Shown here: positions 8,347-16,429 of the stretch, piece by piece
Layout of the letters: the number at the start of each line of letters is the position of its first letter
Numbering within the stretch: position 1 is the first letter of the stretch
Assembly: GCF_024807845.1 (NCBI RefSeq)
Contig: NZ_JANUEQ010000002.1
Location: 434,001-498,000 of the forward strand
Source: Klebsiella sp. BIGb0407
GTDB taxonomy: Bacteria; Pseudomonadota; Gammaproteobacteria; Enterobacterales; Enterobacteriaceae
Length of the DNA: 64,000 nucleotides
Direction of reading: 5' to 3'
Made by a program: the position numbers and the translations under genes
Notes under the pieces: generated by a model
Database searches by the model: none
Told to the model about the DNA's origin: nothing
What the model saw: the letters and a program-made list of their open reading frames with translations, nothing else

Positions 8347-8865
8347 CTAATGGCTGCTTGTCTGTAGCCTTTGATATATCAGTAAGTCCAGTTCGGGGGC
8401 TTTTCCTGAAACACGAGATAACATCGCGTGGACCTGCCCTCTATGATGGGTCTGATGATTGAACCAATGAGCTAAAGCAGACCAGACTACCTGCTGCTTA
8501 AGTTCTGGCGTTGAAGCTCGGCGATAGGAAATAGTGTTATCTAAGTCGGCTTCTGACAGCCCGAGGATAAAATTAACGATCTTTTCATCTTCTTCTTTTC
8601 GTGCCAGCGCTAAACCTGAAAAATCATTATCGAACAGGATCTGGTCCAGGCGATATCCTGGTTCGGGTAATACGCTTAACCGATGTCGCCATATCTTGTC
8701 CGTCACAAGAAGATGATTCAGCGTTGCTTCGATAGACCCAAAAAAAGCACCGCAGTCTTTACGATAGGCATCTGAATCGATCTGTCCAACGCAGGCATAT
8801 AAACACTCATTCGCCCACGCGTTGTAGCCTGCCAGAATATTAAAATGAATTTTGAGTGAACTCAT
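8347..8865 (-). CDS. DinB-family protein (putative metal-dependent four-helix-bundle protein)
   Basis: A DinB/YfiT-like protein (Bacillus DinB family, unrelated to DNA polymerase IV). From the ATG at 8865 it has 172 residues: MSSLKIHFNILAGYNAWANE is the usual first helix, NHLLVTDKIWRHRL carries the first metal histidine, and HWFNHQTHHRGQVHAML is the characteristic His-rich helix giving the other two ligands. Members bind a divalent metal and some are thiol transferases using bacillithiol or mycothiol; the function of enteric members is not established. In-frame starts at 8889 (TTG) and 8877 (ATG) lack a ribosome site, while GGAT precedes 8865, so I prefer 8865. It is preceded by a terminator (8909-8938) and so is probably transcribed alone. 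Confidence 0.82.
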   Translation of the reverse strand: MSSLKIHFNILAGYNAWANECLYACVGQIDSDAYRKDCGAFFGSIEATLNHLLVTDKIWRHRLSVLPEPGYRLDQILFDNDFSGLALARKEEDEKIVNFILGLSEADLDNTISYRRASTPELKQQVVWSALAHWFNHQTHHRGQVHAMLSRVSGKAPELDLLIYQRLQTSSH

Positions 8866-8908
8866 ATTTTCATCCATAGTGAAAAACAATCAGCATGATT
8901 ATCTGACA

Positions 8909-8938
8909 AAAAGGGCTGAAATATTTCAGCCCTTTTTT
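8909..8938 (-). terminator. Rho-independent terminator after the Ntn hydrolase gene
   Basis: A GGGCTGAAA/TTTCAGCCC stem (8913-8921 with 8924-8932) is flanked by A-runs and T-runs on both strands. Read on the minus strand, it ends in TTTTT and follows the stop of the 8953-10041 gene, so it should terminate that transcript. It separates that gene from the DinB-like gene. Confidence 0.85.
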
Positions 8939-8952
8939 AAAAGCAATTAACG

Positions 8953-10041
8953 TTATTTTTTAATGGTATTTATTTGCTGGAATACTGGTTTACTGGAGTC
9001 TTTAAACTGTGCCAGTGAATATTCGCTATAATTAATATCGTTATAACCACGGACGGACATTATACCATTACTCAAATCAGACATACTGGTCCAGACGGTG
9101 TATTCTGACTGAGGTACCTTGCTGGCCGACTGGCTCTCACCCATGACATCTACGGTAATATTTTTAGTGCGGTCGAAGCGGTTCATGATATGCGCTAAGG
9201 TATTCATCGACTCTTCTGGAGAGTCACCTTTAATGGCGTAAGATGAATAGTATACTGCCCGAACGAAACGCCCTACAGAGGTATCAGAAGAAGGTAAGTC
9301 AGCGCTTGCGATACCGCTATCTGGCTGTGTTACCTGAATATTTCCAAGTTTAGCCGATGATCTGTCCACGTTAGTCAGTTGACTGTAGTTATTCAGGTTT
9401 TTCAAATGCCACGGGAAATCAGGACCGTTGGTCATCGCCCTGGTTGGGTTATCATAGACATGAAGTTTTCCATCCAGCGCCTCAACGACGATACTGCCCC
9501 CTTTTTTATCATAGAAAGCATAGTGAAGGGGTGATTTTAAATCGCCGAAATTTTTCAGCACAGGTGACCAAAAATAGCCATTCTCTACAGCCTGCTTAAC
9601 TTCCTCAACCGTTGAGAAATTGGCTAATGCCCACTCGCCTATCGCAGTGACCGGAATTGCTCTATCGTAATATTTTTCATCCGGAGTGGTTAAATTGGCT
9701 TCCGGTACCATATTGGCACTAAATGATAATCCGCCGCTATTCAGCCCCTGGAAAATATTATGGTCATCACCGTCATTATAGATTTCTGTGCTAATAGCCA
9801 GTATTTCATATTTTGCATCATAGCTAATCCCCTCTTTCCCGTTTGGTGTTTTCTTTTGGAAATGGGTATTTTTAGGGTAGTAGGTTATCCAGGAAGGAAG
9901 ATCGGCTGTTAGTTCCAGCGTTCTACCATGGTAGATGTTATTCTGTTTATCGGTGATAGCTAAGCTGGAACATGCCGCGCTAGATAATGAGGTAACTAAT
10001 AGTGCCGACAGCATGCAATTCAATATCTTGTTTAACTTCAT
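8953..10041 (-). CDS. Exported choloylglycine hydrolase / penicillin V acylase family protein (Ntn hydrolase)
   Basis: A linear amide C-N hydrolase. From the ATG at 10041 it has 362 residues, with signal peptide MKLNKILNCMLSALLVTSLS then SAA-C; Cys24 would become the N-terminal nucleophile. In mature numbering Arg17 (in YHGRTLEL) matches the conserved family arginine, but the position of the usual aspartate (20) is glutamate. TNGPDFPWHL carries the conserved asparagine region. Family members hydrolyse bile-salt conjugates, penicillin V or, in Gram-negative bacteria, N-acyl homoserine lactones. Periplasmic location favours acyl-amide cleavage outside the cytoplasm (inference). An in-frame TTG at 10056 is less likely because GAGG is correctly spaced for the ATG. 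No partner genes are evident; a terminator follows. A lipoprotein reading of the Cys is possible but less consistent with the family. Confidence 0.85.
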   Translation of the reverse strand: MKLNKILNCMLSALLVTSLSSAACSSLAITDKQNNIYHGRTLELTADLPSWITYYPKNTHFQKKTPNGKEGISYDAKYEILAISTEIYNDGDDHNIFQGLNSGGLSFSANMVPEANLTTPDEKYYDRAIPVTAIGEWALANFSTVEEVKQAVENGYFWSPVLKNFGDLKSPLHYAFYDKKGGSIVVEALDGKLHVYDNPTRAMTNGPDFPWHLKNLNNYSQLTNVDRSSAKLGNIQVTQPDSGIASADLPSSDTSVGRFVRAVYYSSYAIKGDSPEESMNTLAHIMNRFDRTKNITVDVMGESQSASKVPQSEYTVWTSMSDLSNGIMSVRGYNDINYSEYSLAQFKDSSKPVFQQINTIKK

Positions 10042-10339
10042 TTTACATTTCCTCAATTATTGTATAGCAAATTTCACCTTAATAACGAATATGTCTGCTG
10101 ATAGTGACAATATAAATTTTGCTATGATATGTGGCCTTTAACTCCTTCCAGCCTAGTACAGTTATTGTTATCTCGCTGAAAAAATTAAATATCAAGAACT
10201 TGTTTTGATTCGAATAACGGATGGATATTAGGAACAGGTACAAAACCAGAGCAATGCCCGACAGTCTCAAGTATGACGCTTCCCCCATGAATTGCTGAGA
10301 AGCACCTCACAGCCTTGCTGACAGAGAAATGACGTGATT
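10042..10339. other. Intergenic region without recognised features
   Basis: An AT-rich gap between the Ntn-hydrolase gene and the 10340-10864 gene. Short open frames here lack ribosome sites and family resemblance. It should carry the promoter of the Ntn-hydrolase gene, but I could not define it. Confidence 0.4.
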
Positions 10340-10864
10340 CTATCTCGCATCCAACTGGAGTACCTGTTGCATACTCATGACATTCTCACGTTTAATCTCC
10401 GGGCACTGATATTCGGGCCAGATTAACGCCACTAACTCAGGATAAGCCTGACAACTCAGCTCATTAAAACATTGCCGAAGATTAATGACCTCGATATCAG
10501 AGGTAGAGACTTTTTCCCCCTCAGCGCAACGTTTCTTAATGTTTTCATAGTATCGATATACCGCTGAATTTAAGTCACTACAGCGACGCTGGGCATTGAA
10601 TAATGCTGATTGTGAAATAATTTCATCAACCGTCATTTTTTTTATTGTCGCCTGGACAAAATCATTATATTCATTATGCACTCGCCAGTAGAATGGCGGC
10701 GTAATTTTAGAAATTAATAAACCAAAATGATCTTCATTATTGCTAGCTGATAATGCATCATCTTGTTGGTCAGAAATTTTCTTATTTCTATGCAGACCGC
10801 GAAAAAGCAACACAATACAGAGCAAGACTAAAACTATCAGCATAACGTCAAATATAGTGCTCAT
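10340..10864 (-). CDS. Unrecognised protein with one N-terminal membrane helix
   Basis: A 174-residue protein I do not recognise. The N-terminus MSTIFDVMLIVLVLLCIVLL is a single membrane anchor, followed by a basic stretch (RGLHRNKK) that predicts a cytoplasmic C-terminal domain. The soluble part is helical, with several cysteines and tryptophans (TPPFYWRVHNEYNDF; RRCSDLNSAVYRYYENIKKRC; LRQCFNELSCQ; LIWPEYQCPE). AGG lies 8 bases before the ATG at 10864; a TTG two codons upstream is a weaker option. It is transcribed divergently from two further unrecognised small genes (10959-11348 and 11350-11736) across a 94-base gap, which hints at a shared control region and joint function. No homolog comes to mind. 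Confidence 0.7.
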   Translation of the reverse strand: MSTIFDVMLIVLVLLCIVLLFRGLHRNKKISDQQDDALSASNNEDHFGLLISKITPPFYWRVHNEYNDFVQATIKKMTVDEIISQSALFNAQRRCSDLNSAVYRYYENIKKRCAEGEKVSTSDIEVINLRQCFNELSCQAYPELVALIWPEYQCPEIKRENVMSMQQVLQLDAR

Positions 10865-10958
10865 AAACAAAGCCTGTTTTTTTTATTTAATCTTTCGGGC
10901 ATCATATCACAGGCATGACGATACTGAGTTTTTTCTAGAAAGCAAAGGATTACATTCA

Positions 10959-11348
10959 ATGTTACCTGACTCCTTTATCAGCAAAGATTTTGCTCCTGCA
11001 GCGCTGAATGATGCGGAAAAATCTATTTCGCTCAACGCTGTTAACGATAAATTATCAGCATTAGAGAAAAAAATTCTGAGTGGAAGCCATTACGCGGGGC
11101 AGTCTCGCAACAGGCTACTTGAAGAAACAGACAGGCATATAAAGGCTCGTTTATTATGCGCAATTAGAATAGAAGTTTTGCATAATCTTATTAATGAGCT
11201 GGTAAATGAAGAGGTTATCAACCAGCTACAATTGCAAGAGTTACTCAATGATAAAACTGATTTTATCACTGCTAAACAACAGGCTATCTGGCTGAATCAA
11301 CTCACCCAGGAAATAAATGGCCCGCTATATTACTCATTTGAAGGATAA
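10959..11348 (+). CDS. Unrecognised small protein, first of a two-gene unit
   Basis: A 129-residue soluble, largely helical protein that I do not recognise. It starts at ATG 10959 with a good AAGGA ribosome site; the frame is open further upstream but without a ribosome site. It is rich in Leu, Asn, Glu and Gln (for example NDKLSALEKKIL; LHNLINELVNEEVINQLQLQ), so a helical bundle or coiled-coil fold is likely. There is no signal peptide or membrane helix. Its stop is followed at once by the ATG of the next small gene (one base apart), so the two are translationally coupled. It is divergent from the membrane-anchored unknown at 10340-10864. Function unknown. Confidence 0.7.
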   Translation: MLPDSFISKDFAPAALNDAEKSISLNAVNDKLSALEKKILSGSHYAGQSRNRLLEETDRHIKARLLCAIRIEVLHNLINELVNEEVINQLQLQELLNDKTDFITAKQQAIWLNQLTQEINGPLYYSFEG

Positions 11349-11349
11349 A

Positions 11350-11736
11350 ATGATGAGCAATACAATAAACAATATTTCTGCAGAATCTGACTCTGGTGAT
11401 AATAAAAACCAAAAATTTCATTTAAGTGAAAATATTGCTGCTTTAATTGAAATTAAAAATATAAATATCACCAGACAAACGCAGGAAACAACCGATATTA
11501 CCTCAGCGCTAGTGAACTTAAAGTGGATGAATCGCCAGGATCTTCACCCATGGTTAGTCAAAGAAGAAATCTATGGCACGGTGCTGGCTGAAATCGTCAA
11601 AAGGCATCCACAGCTTCAGCATCAGATTAACCAACGACTTGAACAGCATTATCAGCGTATTAAAGCAGAAGAGGCACAGACGCTTTCAATAACCCGAAGT
11701 CTGGCTGAGGGCTGCTGGCAGGGTTCGATTCTGTAA
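11350..11736 (+). CDS. Unrecognised small protein, second of a two-gene unit
   Basis: A 128-residue protein I do not recognise, starting at ATG 11350 one base after the stop of the previous gene; GAAGGAT inside the end of that gene is the ribosome site, typical of coupled translation. A second ATG directly follows and could also serve. The first 45 residues are polar and Asn/Ser-rich and probably flexible. The rest is helical, with WMNRQDLHPWLVKEEIYGTV and QHQINQRLEQHYQRIKAEEA. There is no signal peptide or membrane helix. Being paired with the 10959 gene and divergent from a membrane-anchored protein, it may form a complex with them (inference). A terminator-like hairpin shared with exbD lies just downstream. 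Confidence 0.7.
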   Translation: MMSNTINNISAESDSGDNKNQKFHLSENIAALIEIKNINITRQTQETTDITSALVNLKWMNRQDLHPWLVKEEIYGTVLAEIVKRHPQLQHQINQRLEQHYQRIKAEEAQTLSITRSLAEGCWQGSIL

Positions 11737-11773
11737 TCAAGAGAGGATTGAACAAGGGTGGTATTAAGGGGAT

Positions 11774-11808
11774 TAGAAAGTAAGCTCCTCTCCGGTGAAG
11801 GAGAGGAG
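11774..11808 (-). terminator. Terminator between exbD and the small-gene pair
   Basis: A perfect 9-base stem CTCCTCTCC/GGAGAGGAG (11785-11793 with 11800-11808) with a 6-base loop. On the minus strand it is followed by the T-rich CTTACTTTCT, so it fits termination of exbBD; on the plus strand it also follows the small-gene pair. Confidence 0.6.
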
Positions 11809-11815
11809 AACGCAG

Positions 11816-12250
11816 TTATTTTGCTGGAGCTGGAGCAGTGGTTTCCTGGCCAACAAGGCCAATTTTCAGATAACCTGCTTTATGCAGTATATCCATCACA
11901 TCCATCAGCGTTTCATAATCTACCGTTTTATCTGCACGGAAGAAGATGGTGGTGTCCTTTTTACCTTCGGTTGCAGCAGTAAGCGCATCAACCAAGGTCT
12001 CTTTTGTCACCTGATCGTTACCTATAAACATCTCACGATCTGCTTTTACCGACAGGTAGAGCGGCTTCTCAGGACGCGGCTGTGGCTCACTGGTCGATGC
12101 CGGAAGGTTCACTTTAACATCAACCGTTGCCAGCGGAGCGGCCACCATAAAGATTATCAGTAACACCAGCATGACATCGATAAAGGGTGTGACGTTAATC
12201 TCATGCATTTCCTCGTTGTCATCGAGGTTTTCATTCATGCGCATGGCCAT
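11816..12250 (-). CDS. exbD: TonB-system proton channel subunit ExbD
   Basis: ExbD (144 residues; E. coli 141) is the inner-membrane partner of ExbB that couples proton flow to TonB for outer-membrane siderophore and vitamin B12 uptake. A short cytoplasmic N-terminus (MNENLDDNEEMHEINVTPF) is followed by the single helix FIDVMLVLLIIFMVAAPLA, with the essential proton-carrying aspartate in FIDVML, then a periplasmic domain (VKVNLPAST...; DTTIFFRADKTVDYETLM) nearly identical to E. coli. It lies 6 bases after exbB in the same operon. An iron-responsive Fur-like site lies upstream of exbB, the expected control. The C-terminus is slightly longer and Ala/Pro-rich (TTAPAPAK). Confidence 0.97.
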   Translation of the reverse strand: MAMRMNENLDDNEEMHEINVTPFIDVMLVLLIIFMVAAPLATVDVKVNLPASTSEPQPRPEKPLYLSVKADREMFIGNDQVTKETLVDALTAATEGKKDTTIFFRADKTVDYETLMDVMDILHKAGYLKIGLVGQETTAPAPAK

Positions 12251-12256
12251 AACGTA

Positions 12257-12994
12257 TCAACCTGCTCGTAATTGTTTAGCGGTTCTTACTGAACGAACCT
12301 CTGCGCTGGCTTCCAGGTCAAGATCACGGCTCTGGAGCAGAAGAACTTGAGCAGCAACATCACCCAGACCTGCTTTATAGTTACCAATCATTCGTGAGAA
12401 GACGTTGTAGATAACAACAGCTGGGATCGCAGCGACCAGACCAATACCGGTTGCCAGCAGTGCTTCGGCGATGCCGGGAGCAACGACTGCAAGGTTAGTG
12501 GTCTGCGACTGTGCAATACCGATAAAGCTATTCATGATGCCCCAGACGGTACCAAACAGACCGACAAAGGGAGAGATAGCACCAATAGTTGCCAGGAAAC
12601 CGTTACCACGTCCCAGATAGCGCCCTACGCTTGCCACTCGGCGCTCAAGGCGGAAACCAGTACGTTCTTTAATTCCTTCGTTATCTTCACTACCTTCAGA
12701 CAACTCACGCTCGTTTTGCGCTTCGTGAATCAATCCTACAGTGATGCTGCCTGCACCGAATGCTTTTGAAATGGCGCTAGCGTCATTTAGAGTGCGCGCT
12801 TCAGCCAGTTGCTGTTGTTCACGCTTTAATCGCCGATTATAAGCAATCAGCATCGTTACTTTTCTAAAGAAAATAGACCAGGTCACCACAGAGGCCAGAA
12901 CAAGGCCAATCATCACTAGCTTAACGACGATGTCGGCATGGCTGTACATACCCCAAACGGACAGATCCGTTTGCATCAAATCATTTGTCACCAC
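12257..12994 (-). CDS. exbB: TonB-system proton channel subunit ExbB
   Basis: ExbB (245 residues; E. coli 244), of the MotA/TolQ/ExbB family, forms the pentameric channel around ExbD and supplies energy to TonB. Three membrane helices are visible: VVKLVMIGLVLASVVTWSIF near the N-terminus, then FLATIGAISPFVGLFGTVWG and IGLVAAIPAVVIYNVF after the large cytoplasmic loop. The family motif GLFGTVWGIMNSFIGI is intact. It is the first gene of exbBD. Divergent metC lies 295 bases away, the same arrangement as in E. coli. A Fur-box-like palindrome at 13060-13078 is suitably placed for iron repression. Confidence 0.97.
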   Translation of the reverse strand: MVTNDLMQTDLSVWGMYSHADIVVKLVMIGLVLASVVTWSIFFRKVTMLIAYNRRLKREQQQLAEARTLNDASAISKAFGAGSITVGLIHEAQNERELSEGSEDNEGIKERTGFRLERRVASVGRYLGRGNGFLATIGAISPFVGLFGTVWGIMNSFIGIAQSQTTNLAVVAPGIAEALLATGIGLVAAIPAVVIYNVFSRMIGNYKAGLGDVAAQVLLLQSRDLDLEASAEVRSVRTAKQLRAG

Positions 12995-13059
12995 GTCTTA
13001 CGCTCCAGCAAAAATAGATACAAATACTGACGATAATAATAGCAAAAAAACACCGAATT

Positions 13060-13078
13060 GATAGTAGTTCTCATTACT
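13060..13078 (-). promoter_or_regulatory. Fur-box-like palindrome upstream of exbB
   Basis: GATAGTAGTTCTCATTACT matches about 12 of 19 positions of the Fur consensus GATAATGATAATCATTATC. It is embedded in the imperfect palindrome ATAGTA...TACTAT, about 65 bases before exbB. exbBD is Fur-regulated in E. coli, so the position is sensible, but the match is only moderate. Confidence 0.5.
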
Positions 13079-13248
13079 ATTTGCATACTAACAGTTATTA
13101 ACCTTACTTTTAATAGGATTATACCTTAATGGGTTATACCCCTACTAATTCGATAAATTGAAGTATCACGGGGAGATACGTCAGCAAGTGACATTATTTT
13201 AGCAAACTGAAAAAACGCCATGATGAAACCGATAATAATCATGATACG

Positions 13249-13272
13249 TTATGTCTGGACATCCAGATGGTT
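13249..13272 (+). promoter_or_regulatory. Candidate MetJ box array upstream of metC
   Basis: Three adjacent 8-mers, TTATGTCT, GGACATCC and AGATGGTT, each match 5 of 8 positions of the met box AGACGTCT. They end 17 bases before the metC start. MetJ binds tandem met boxes and represses metC in E. coli, so cooperative binding here is plausible despite weak single boxes. Confidence 0.5.
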
Positions 13273-13289
13273 AAACAGGACGAGTAAAG

Positions 13290-14477
13290 ATGACAGAAAA
13301 GCATATCGAAACAACGCTGGTTCACGCCGGACGCAGAAAAAAATTCACTCATGGTTCGGTTAACAGCGTTATCCAGCGAGCGTCATCTTTAGTTTTTGAT
13401 AGCGTTGCTGATAAGAAACAGGCCACTAAAAACCGGGCTAAAGGTGAGTTGTTTTATGGTCGCCGGGGTACGCTGACGCATTTTTCTCTTCAGGAAGCCA
13501 TGTGTGAACTGGAAGGTGGTGTCGGTTGTGCACTGTTTCCCTGCGGGGCTGCTGCTGTCGCGAATACTATTCTGGCATTTGTTGAACAAGGCGACGATAT
13601 TCTGGTCACGGAAAGCGCTTATGAACCGACCCAGGATTTTAGCCGCGGTATTCTGGCTAAACTTGGCGTCACCACCACCTGGTTCGACCCGATGACAGGT
13701 GCTGGTATAGCAAATCTGATTAAGCCCAATACCAGGATAGTTTTTCTTGAATCTCCCGGTTCAATTACTATGGAGTTCTGCGATATCCCTGCCATCGTTA
13801 AAGCAGTACGAAGCGTTGCACCCGACGTTATTATCATGATTGATAACTCCTGGGCGGCTGGCGTGCTGTTTAAAGCGCTGGATTTTGATATCGATATTTC
13901 TATTCAGGCTGGTACTAAATATTTGGTCGGTCACTCAGATGCAATGATAGGTACAGCTGTCTCCAATGCACGCTGCTGGGATACGCTGCGTGAGAATGCC
14001 TATTTAATGGGTCAAATGGTTGATGCTGATACGGCCTATGTGACCAGCCGTGGTTTACGTACCCTGGGAGTACGTTTACGCCAGCACGAGGAAAGTAGCC
14101 TGAAGGTAGCTCAGTGGCTTGCTCAGCATCCGCAGGTTGAACGAGTAAACCACCCGGCTATTCCTGACAGTAAAGGACATGCCTTCTGGCAGCGTGACTT
14201 TACCGGTTCCAGCGGGCTATTTTCTTTCATACTCAAAAAACGTCTTAATAGTACCGAGTATGCTGACTACCTCGATAATTTTAACTACTTCAGTATGGCT
14301 TATTCCTGGGGTGGCTTTGAGTCACTGATCCTTGCCAGCCAGCCAGAAGAGCTGGCAGCCATTCGCCCGGTCAGTGGCGTCGATTTTACCGGTACGCTGG
14401 TACGTATTCATATCGGTCTGGAAAATGTTGATGATTTAATCGCCGATCTGGAGTCTGGTTTCCAAAGGATTACTTAA
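13290..14477 (+). CDS. metC: Cystathionine beta-lyase MetC
   Basis: A PLP enzyme of the Cys/Met metabolism family, 395 residues as in E. coli. It splits cystathionine to homocysteine, pyruvate and ammonia in methionine synthesis. The PLP lysine is in [18 protein letters not shown], preceded by the PLP-binding aspartate in [10 protein letters not shown]; the N-terminal [20 protein letters not shown] contributes active-site Tyr and Arg. The start [18 protein letters not shown] matches the family. It is transcribed alone and divergently from exbB, with candidate MetJ boxes just upstream and the DedA gene yghB following in the same direction about 160 bases later. Confidence 0.97.
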   Translation: MTEKHIETTLVHAGRRKKFTHGSVNSVIQRASSLVFDSVADKKQATKNRAKGELFYGRRGTLTHFSLQEAMCELEGGVGCALFPCGAAAVANTILAFVEQGDDILVTESAYEPTQDFSRGILAKLGVTTTWFDPMTGAGIANLIKPNTRIVFLESPGSITMEFCDIPAIVKAVRSVAPDVIIMIDNSWAAGVLFKALDFDIDISIQAGTKYLVGHSDAMIGTAVSNARCWDTLRENAYLMGQMVDADTAYVTSRGLRTLGVRLRQHEESSLKVAQWLAQHPQVERVNHPAIPDSKGHAFWQRDFTGSSGLFSFILKKRLNSTEYADYLDNFNYFSMAYSWGGFESLILASQPEELAAIRPVSGVDFTGTLVRIHIGLENVDDLIADLESGFQRIT

Positions 14478-14640
14478 AAAAGCCTAAAATCGTGAGTTTT
14501 TTGACCTCAGATACATATTGTTGAATCACCATTTGAGATGTTACGCGTATTTTTAGTTACAATAAGATCTACAGAGATAAGTCGAAGTGATGGGTACACC
14601 ATCCGGCATCTCACGAATTAGTGGTTCAACAGGATCCGTC

Positions 14641-15303
14641 ATGGCTGTGATACACGAGATTGCTCAGGCGCTGTGGAATAATGATTTCGCTGCGTTATCC
14701 GACCCTCACGTTATTAACATTGTTTATTTCGTGATGTTCGTTACCTTGTTTCTTGAAAATGGTTTACTTCCGGCAGCCTTTTTACCCGGCGATAGCTTAC
14801 TCGTTCTTGCCGGTGCACTCATAGCCAAGGGGGTAATGGGATTTGTTCCGACATTAGTTCTTCTGACGATTGCCGCAAGCCTTGGCTACTGGTTAAGCTA
14901 CCTTCAAGGACGCTGGTTGGGCAACACACGGGTGGTGAAAGGCTGGTTACATCAGCTTCCTGAACACTATCATGACAAAGCCAATCATATGTTTAACCGT
15001 CATGGTCTGGTCGCCTTATTAGCCGGGCGGTTTATTGCTTTTGTACGGACATTGCTGCCGACCATTGCCGGTCTTTCAGGTTTAAGTAACCGTCGTTTTC
15101 AATTTTTTAACTGGTTGAGTGGCTTCCTTTGGGTATTACTGATAACCAGTTTCGGCTATATATTAAGTATGATCCCCTTCGTTAAACGCCATGAAGACCA
15201 GGTAATGACCTTTCTGGTTATTCTCCCGATGGCATTGCTGGCGATCGGTTTAACTGGCACCATCATCATGGTGGTAAGAAAAAAGTTCTCCACCAGTAAG
15301 TGA
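14641..15303 (+). CDS. yghB: DedA-family inner-membrane protein YghB
   Basis: DedA-family protein of 220 residues (E. coli YghB 219). From the ATG at 14641 the N-terminus [20 protein letters not shown] aligns directly with E. coli; the frame extends upstream but AGGA sits 7 bases before this ATG. Family landmarks are visible: [23 protein letters not shown] with the membrane-embedded acidic residues, [20 protein letters not shown] with the essential arginines, and NWLSGFLWV. DedA proteins are proposed lipid (undecaprenyl phosphate or phosphatidylethanolamine) translocases needed, with YqjA, for cell division, membrane potential and drug tolerance. A strong hairpin follows. Confidence 0.95.
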   Translation: MAVIHEIAQALWNNDFAALSDPHVINIVYFVMFVTLFLENGLLPAAFLPGDSLLVLAGALIAKGVMGFVPTLVLLTIAASLGYWLSYLQGRWLGNTRVVKGWLHQLPEHYHDKANHMFNRHGLVALLAGRFIAFVRTLLPTIAGLSGLSNRRFQFFNWLSGFLWVLLITSFGYILSMIPFVKRHEDQVMTFLVILPMALLAIGLTGTIIMVVRKKFSTSK

Positions 15304-15316
15304 CTCATCATGTTCA

Positions 15317-15346
15317 ATAGTCTGGTGTAAAGCTACACCAGACTAT
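15317..15346. terminator. Strong hairpin between yghB and yqhC
   Basis: ATAGTCTGGTGTA pairs perfectly with TACACCAGACTAT (13 bases) around the loop AAGC. It lies between convergent yghB and yqhC, where a bidirectional terminator is expected, although neither side has a clear T-run. Confidence 0.55.
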
Positions 15347-15358
15347 GCCGCACGATTA

Positions 15359-16243
15359 TCAGGCTCTGATACGAGCCGACTCCTCACCCGGCGTCACGCC
15401 AAAATAGCGTTTAAATTCACGACTAAACTGTGACGCACTTTCATAGCCGACATGAATCGCAGCAGTACTCGCCTTCATACCATCATGTAGCATTAATAAG
15501 CGTGCTTTATGCAGGCGATAGCTTTTCAGGTACTGAAGTGGCGAAGTACTGGTGACTGACTTAAAATTGTGATGAAAGGCTGAGACACTCATATTAGCGT
15601 CGGCGGCCAGTTGATCCACGGTAAGGTTTTCCGTGTATCGCGTTTCTATACGCCTGATAACCCGGCTTATCTGACTAAAATGCGTCTGTCGGGTGACCAG
15701 GGCTAATAATGCCCCACCCCGTGGCCCTCTTAATACTTGGTACAGGAGCTCACGAATGATTTGTTTACCCAGAATTTTAGCGTCCAGCGGGTGCTCAAGC
15801 ACATCCAGTAAACGCTCGGCTGCACAAAGGATATCTTCTGAAAGTTCGACCGAGTTAATGCCGTCTGCCGATGCCTGCGGGCAAAAACTGTCATCTTCGC
15901 CAATATCCATCACCAGGTTCTGAAGCTGGAGCAAGTCGATGTTAATGCGCATCCCTGCCAGGGGTTCTTCAGGTGTCGCCCTGGTTTCGCATTCAAAAGG
16001 TAACGGGACGGTCAGGAGTAGATACTCATTGGCATCATAGTGAAATACCCGACCATTAAGATATCCCGTTTTATGACCTGAAAAGAGAAATATTATACCC
16101 GGCTCATACATCACAGGAGACCGCTCTCGAGGTGTAGTGCCGTATAAAAGATGAATACCCGGAATAGATATTTTATTATTTTCATTTGAAGTCAGTAACT
16201 TAATCTTATTCGTAAGCTGCTGACAGACAGTCTGGCGATTCAT
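15359..16243 (-). CDS. yqhC: AraC-family activator YqhC
   Basis: AraC-family regulator of 294 residues from the ATG at 16243. The N-terminal half is a cupin-like effector domain ([20 protein letters not shown]), and the C-terminal half has two helix-turn-helix motifs: [20 protein letters not shown] and [20 protein letters not shown], with the AraC signature through [12 protein letters not shown]. In E. coli YqhC activates yqhD-dkgA in response to reactive aldehydes such as glyoxal, and the divergent order yqhC / yqhD / dkgA is kept here. An in-frame TTG at 16249 is possible but is only 3 bases from GAGG, so I prefer the ATG. It is shorter at the N-terminus than some E. coli annotations. Confidence 0.92.
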   Translation of the reverse strand: MNRQTVCQQLTNKIKLLTSNENNKISIPGIHLLYGTTPRERSPVMYEPGIIFLFSGHKTGYLNGRVFHYDANEYLLLTVPLPFECETRATPEEPLAGMRINIDLLQLQNLVMDIGEDDSFCPQASADGINSVELSEDILCAAERLLDVLEHPLDAKILGKQIIRELLYQVLRGPRGGALLALVTRQTHFSQISRVIRRIETRYTENLTVDQLAADANMSVSAFHHNFKSVTSTSPLQYLKSYRLHKARLLMLHDGMKASTAAIHVGYESASQFSREFKRYFGVTPGEESARIRA

Positions 16244-16429
16244 TGGCAATAATTCCTCTTCTCACTTTCATCTTTAGCATTGTGCGCTCGATATCCTTAT
16301 TTCTCCATAGCTCGAGAGAAATAGGCAAGACAAAAGCAGGAATAAGCATTGAGAGATTGCCGGGTAGCTACCAAAATAACTGCCATTGCAATGTGTCGTA
16401 TTGTCCATTTGAAGAACAGGAAAACTATT

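Noticed and set aside
10079-10288. Short minus-strand frame before the Ntn hydrolase gene.
   Set aside because: Hydrophobic only by AT-rich chance; no start signal and no family.
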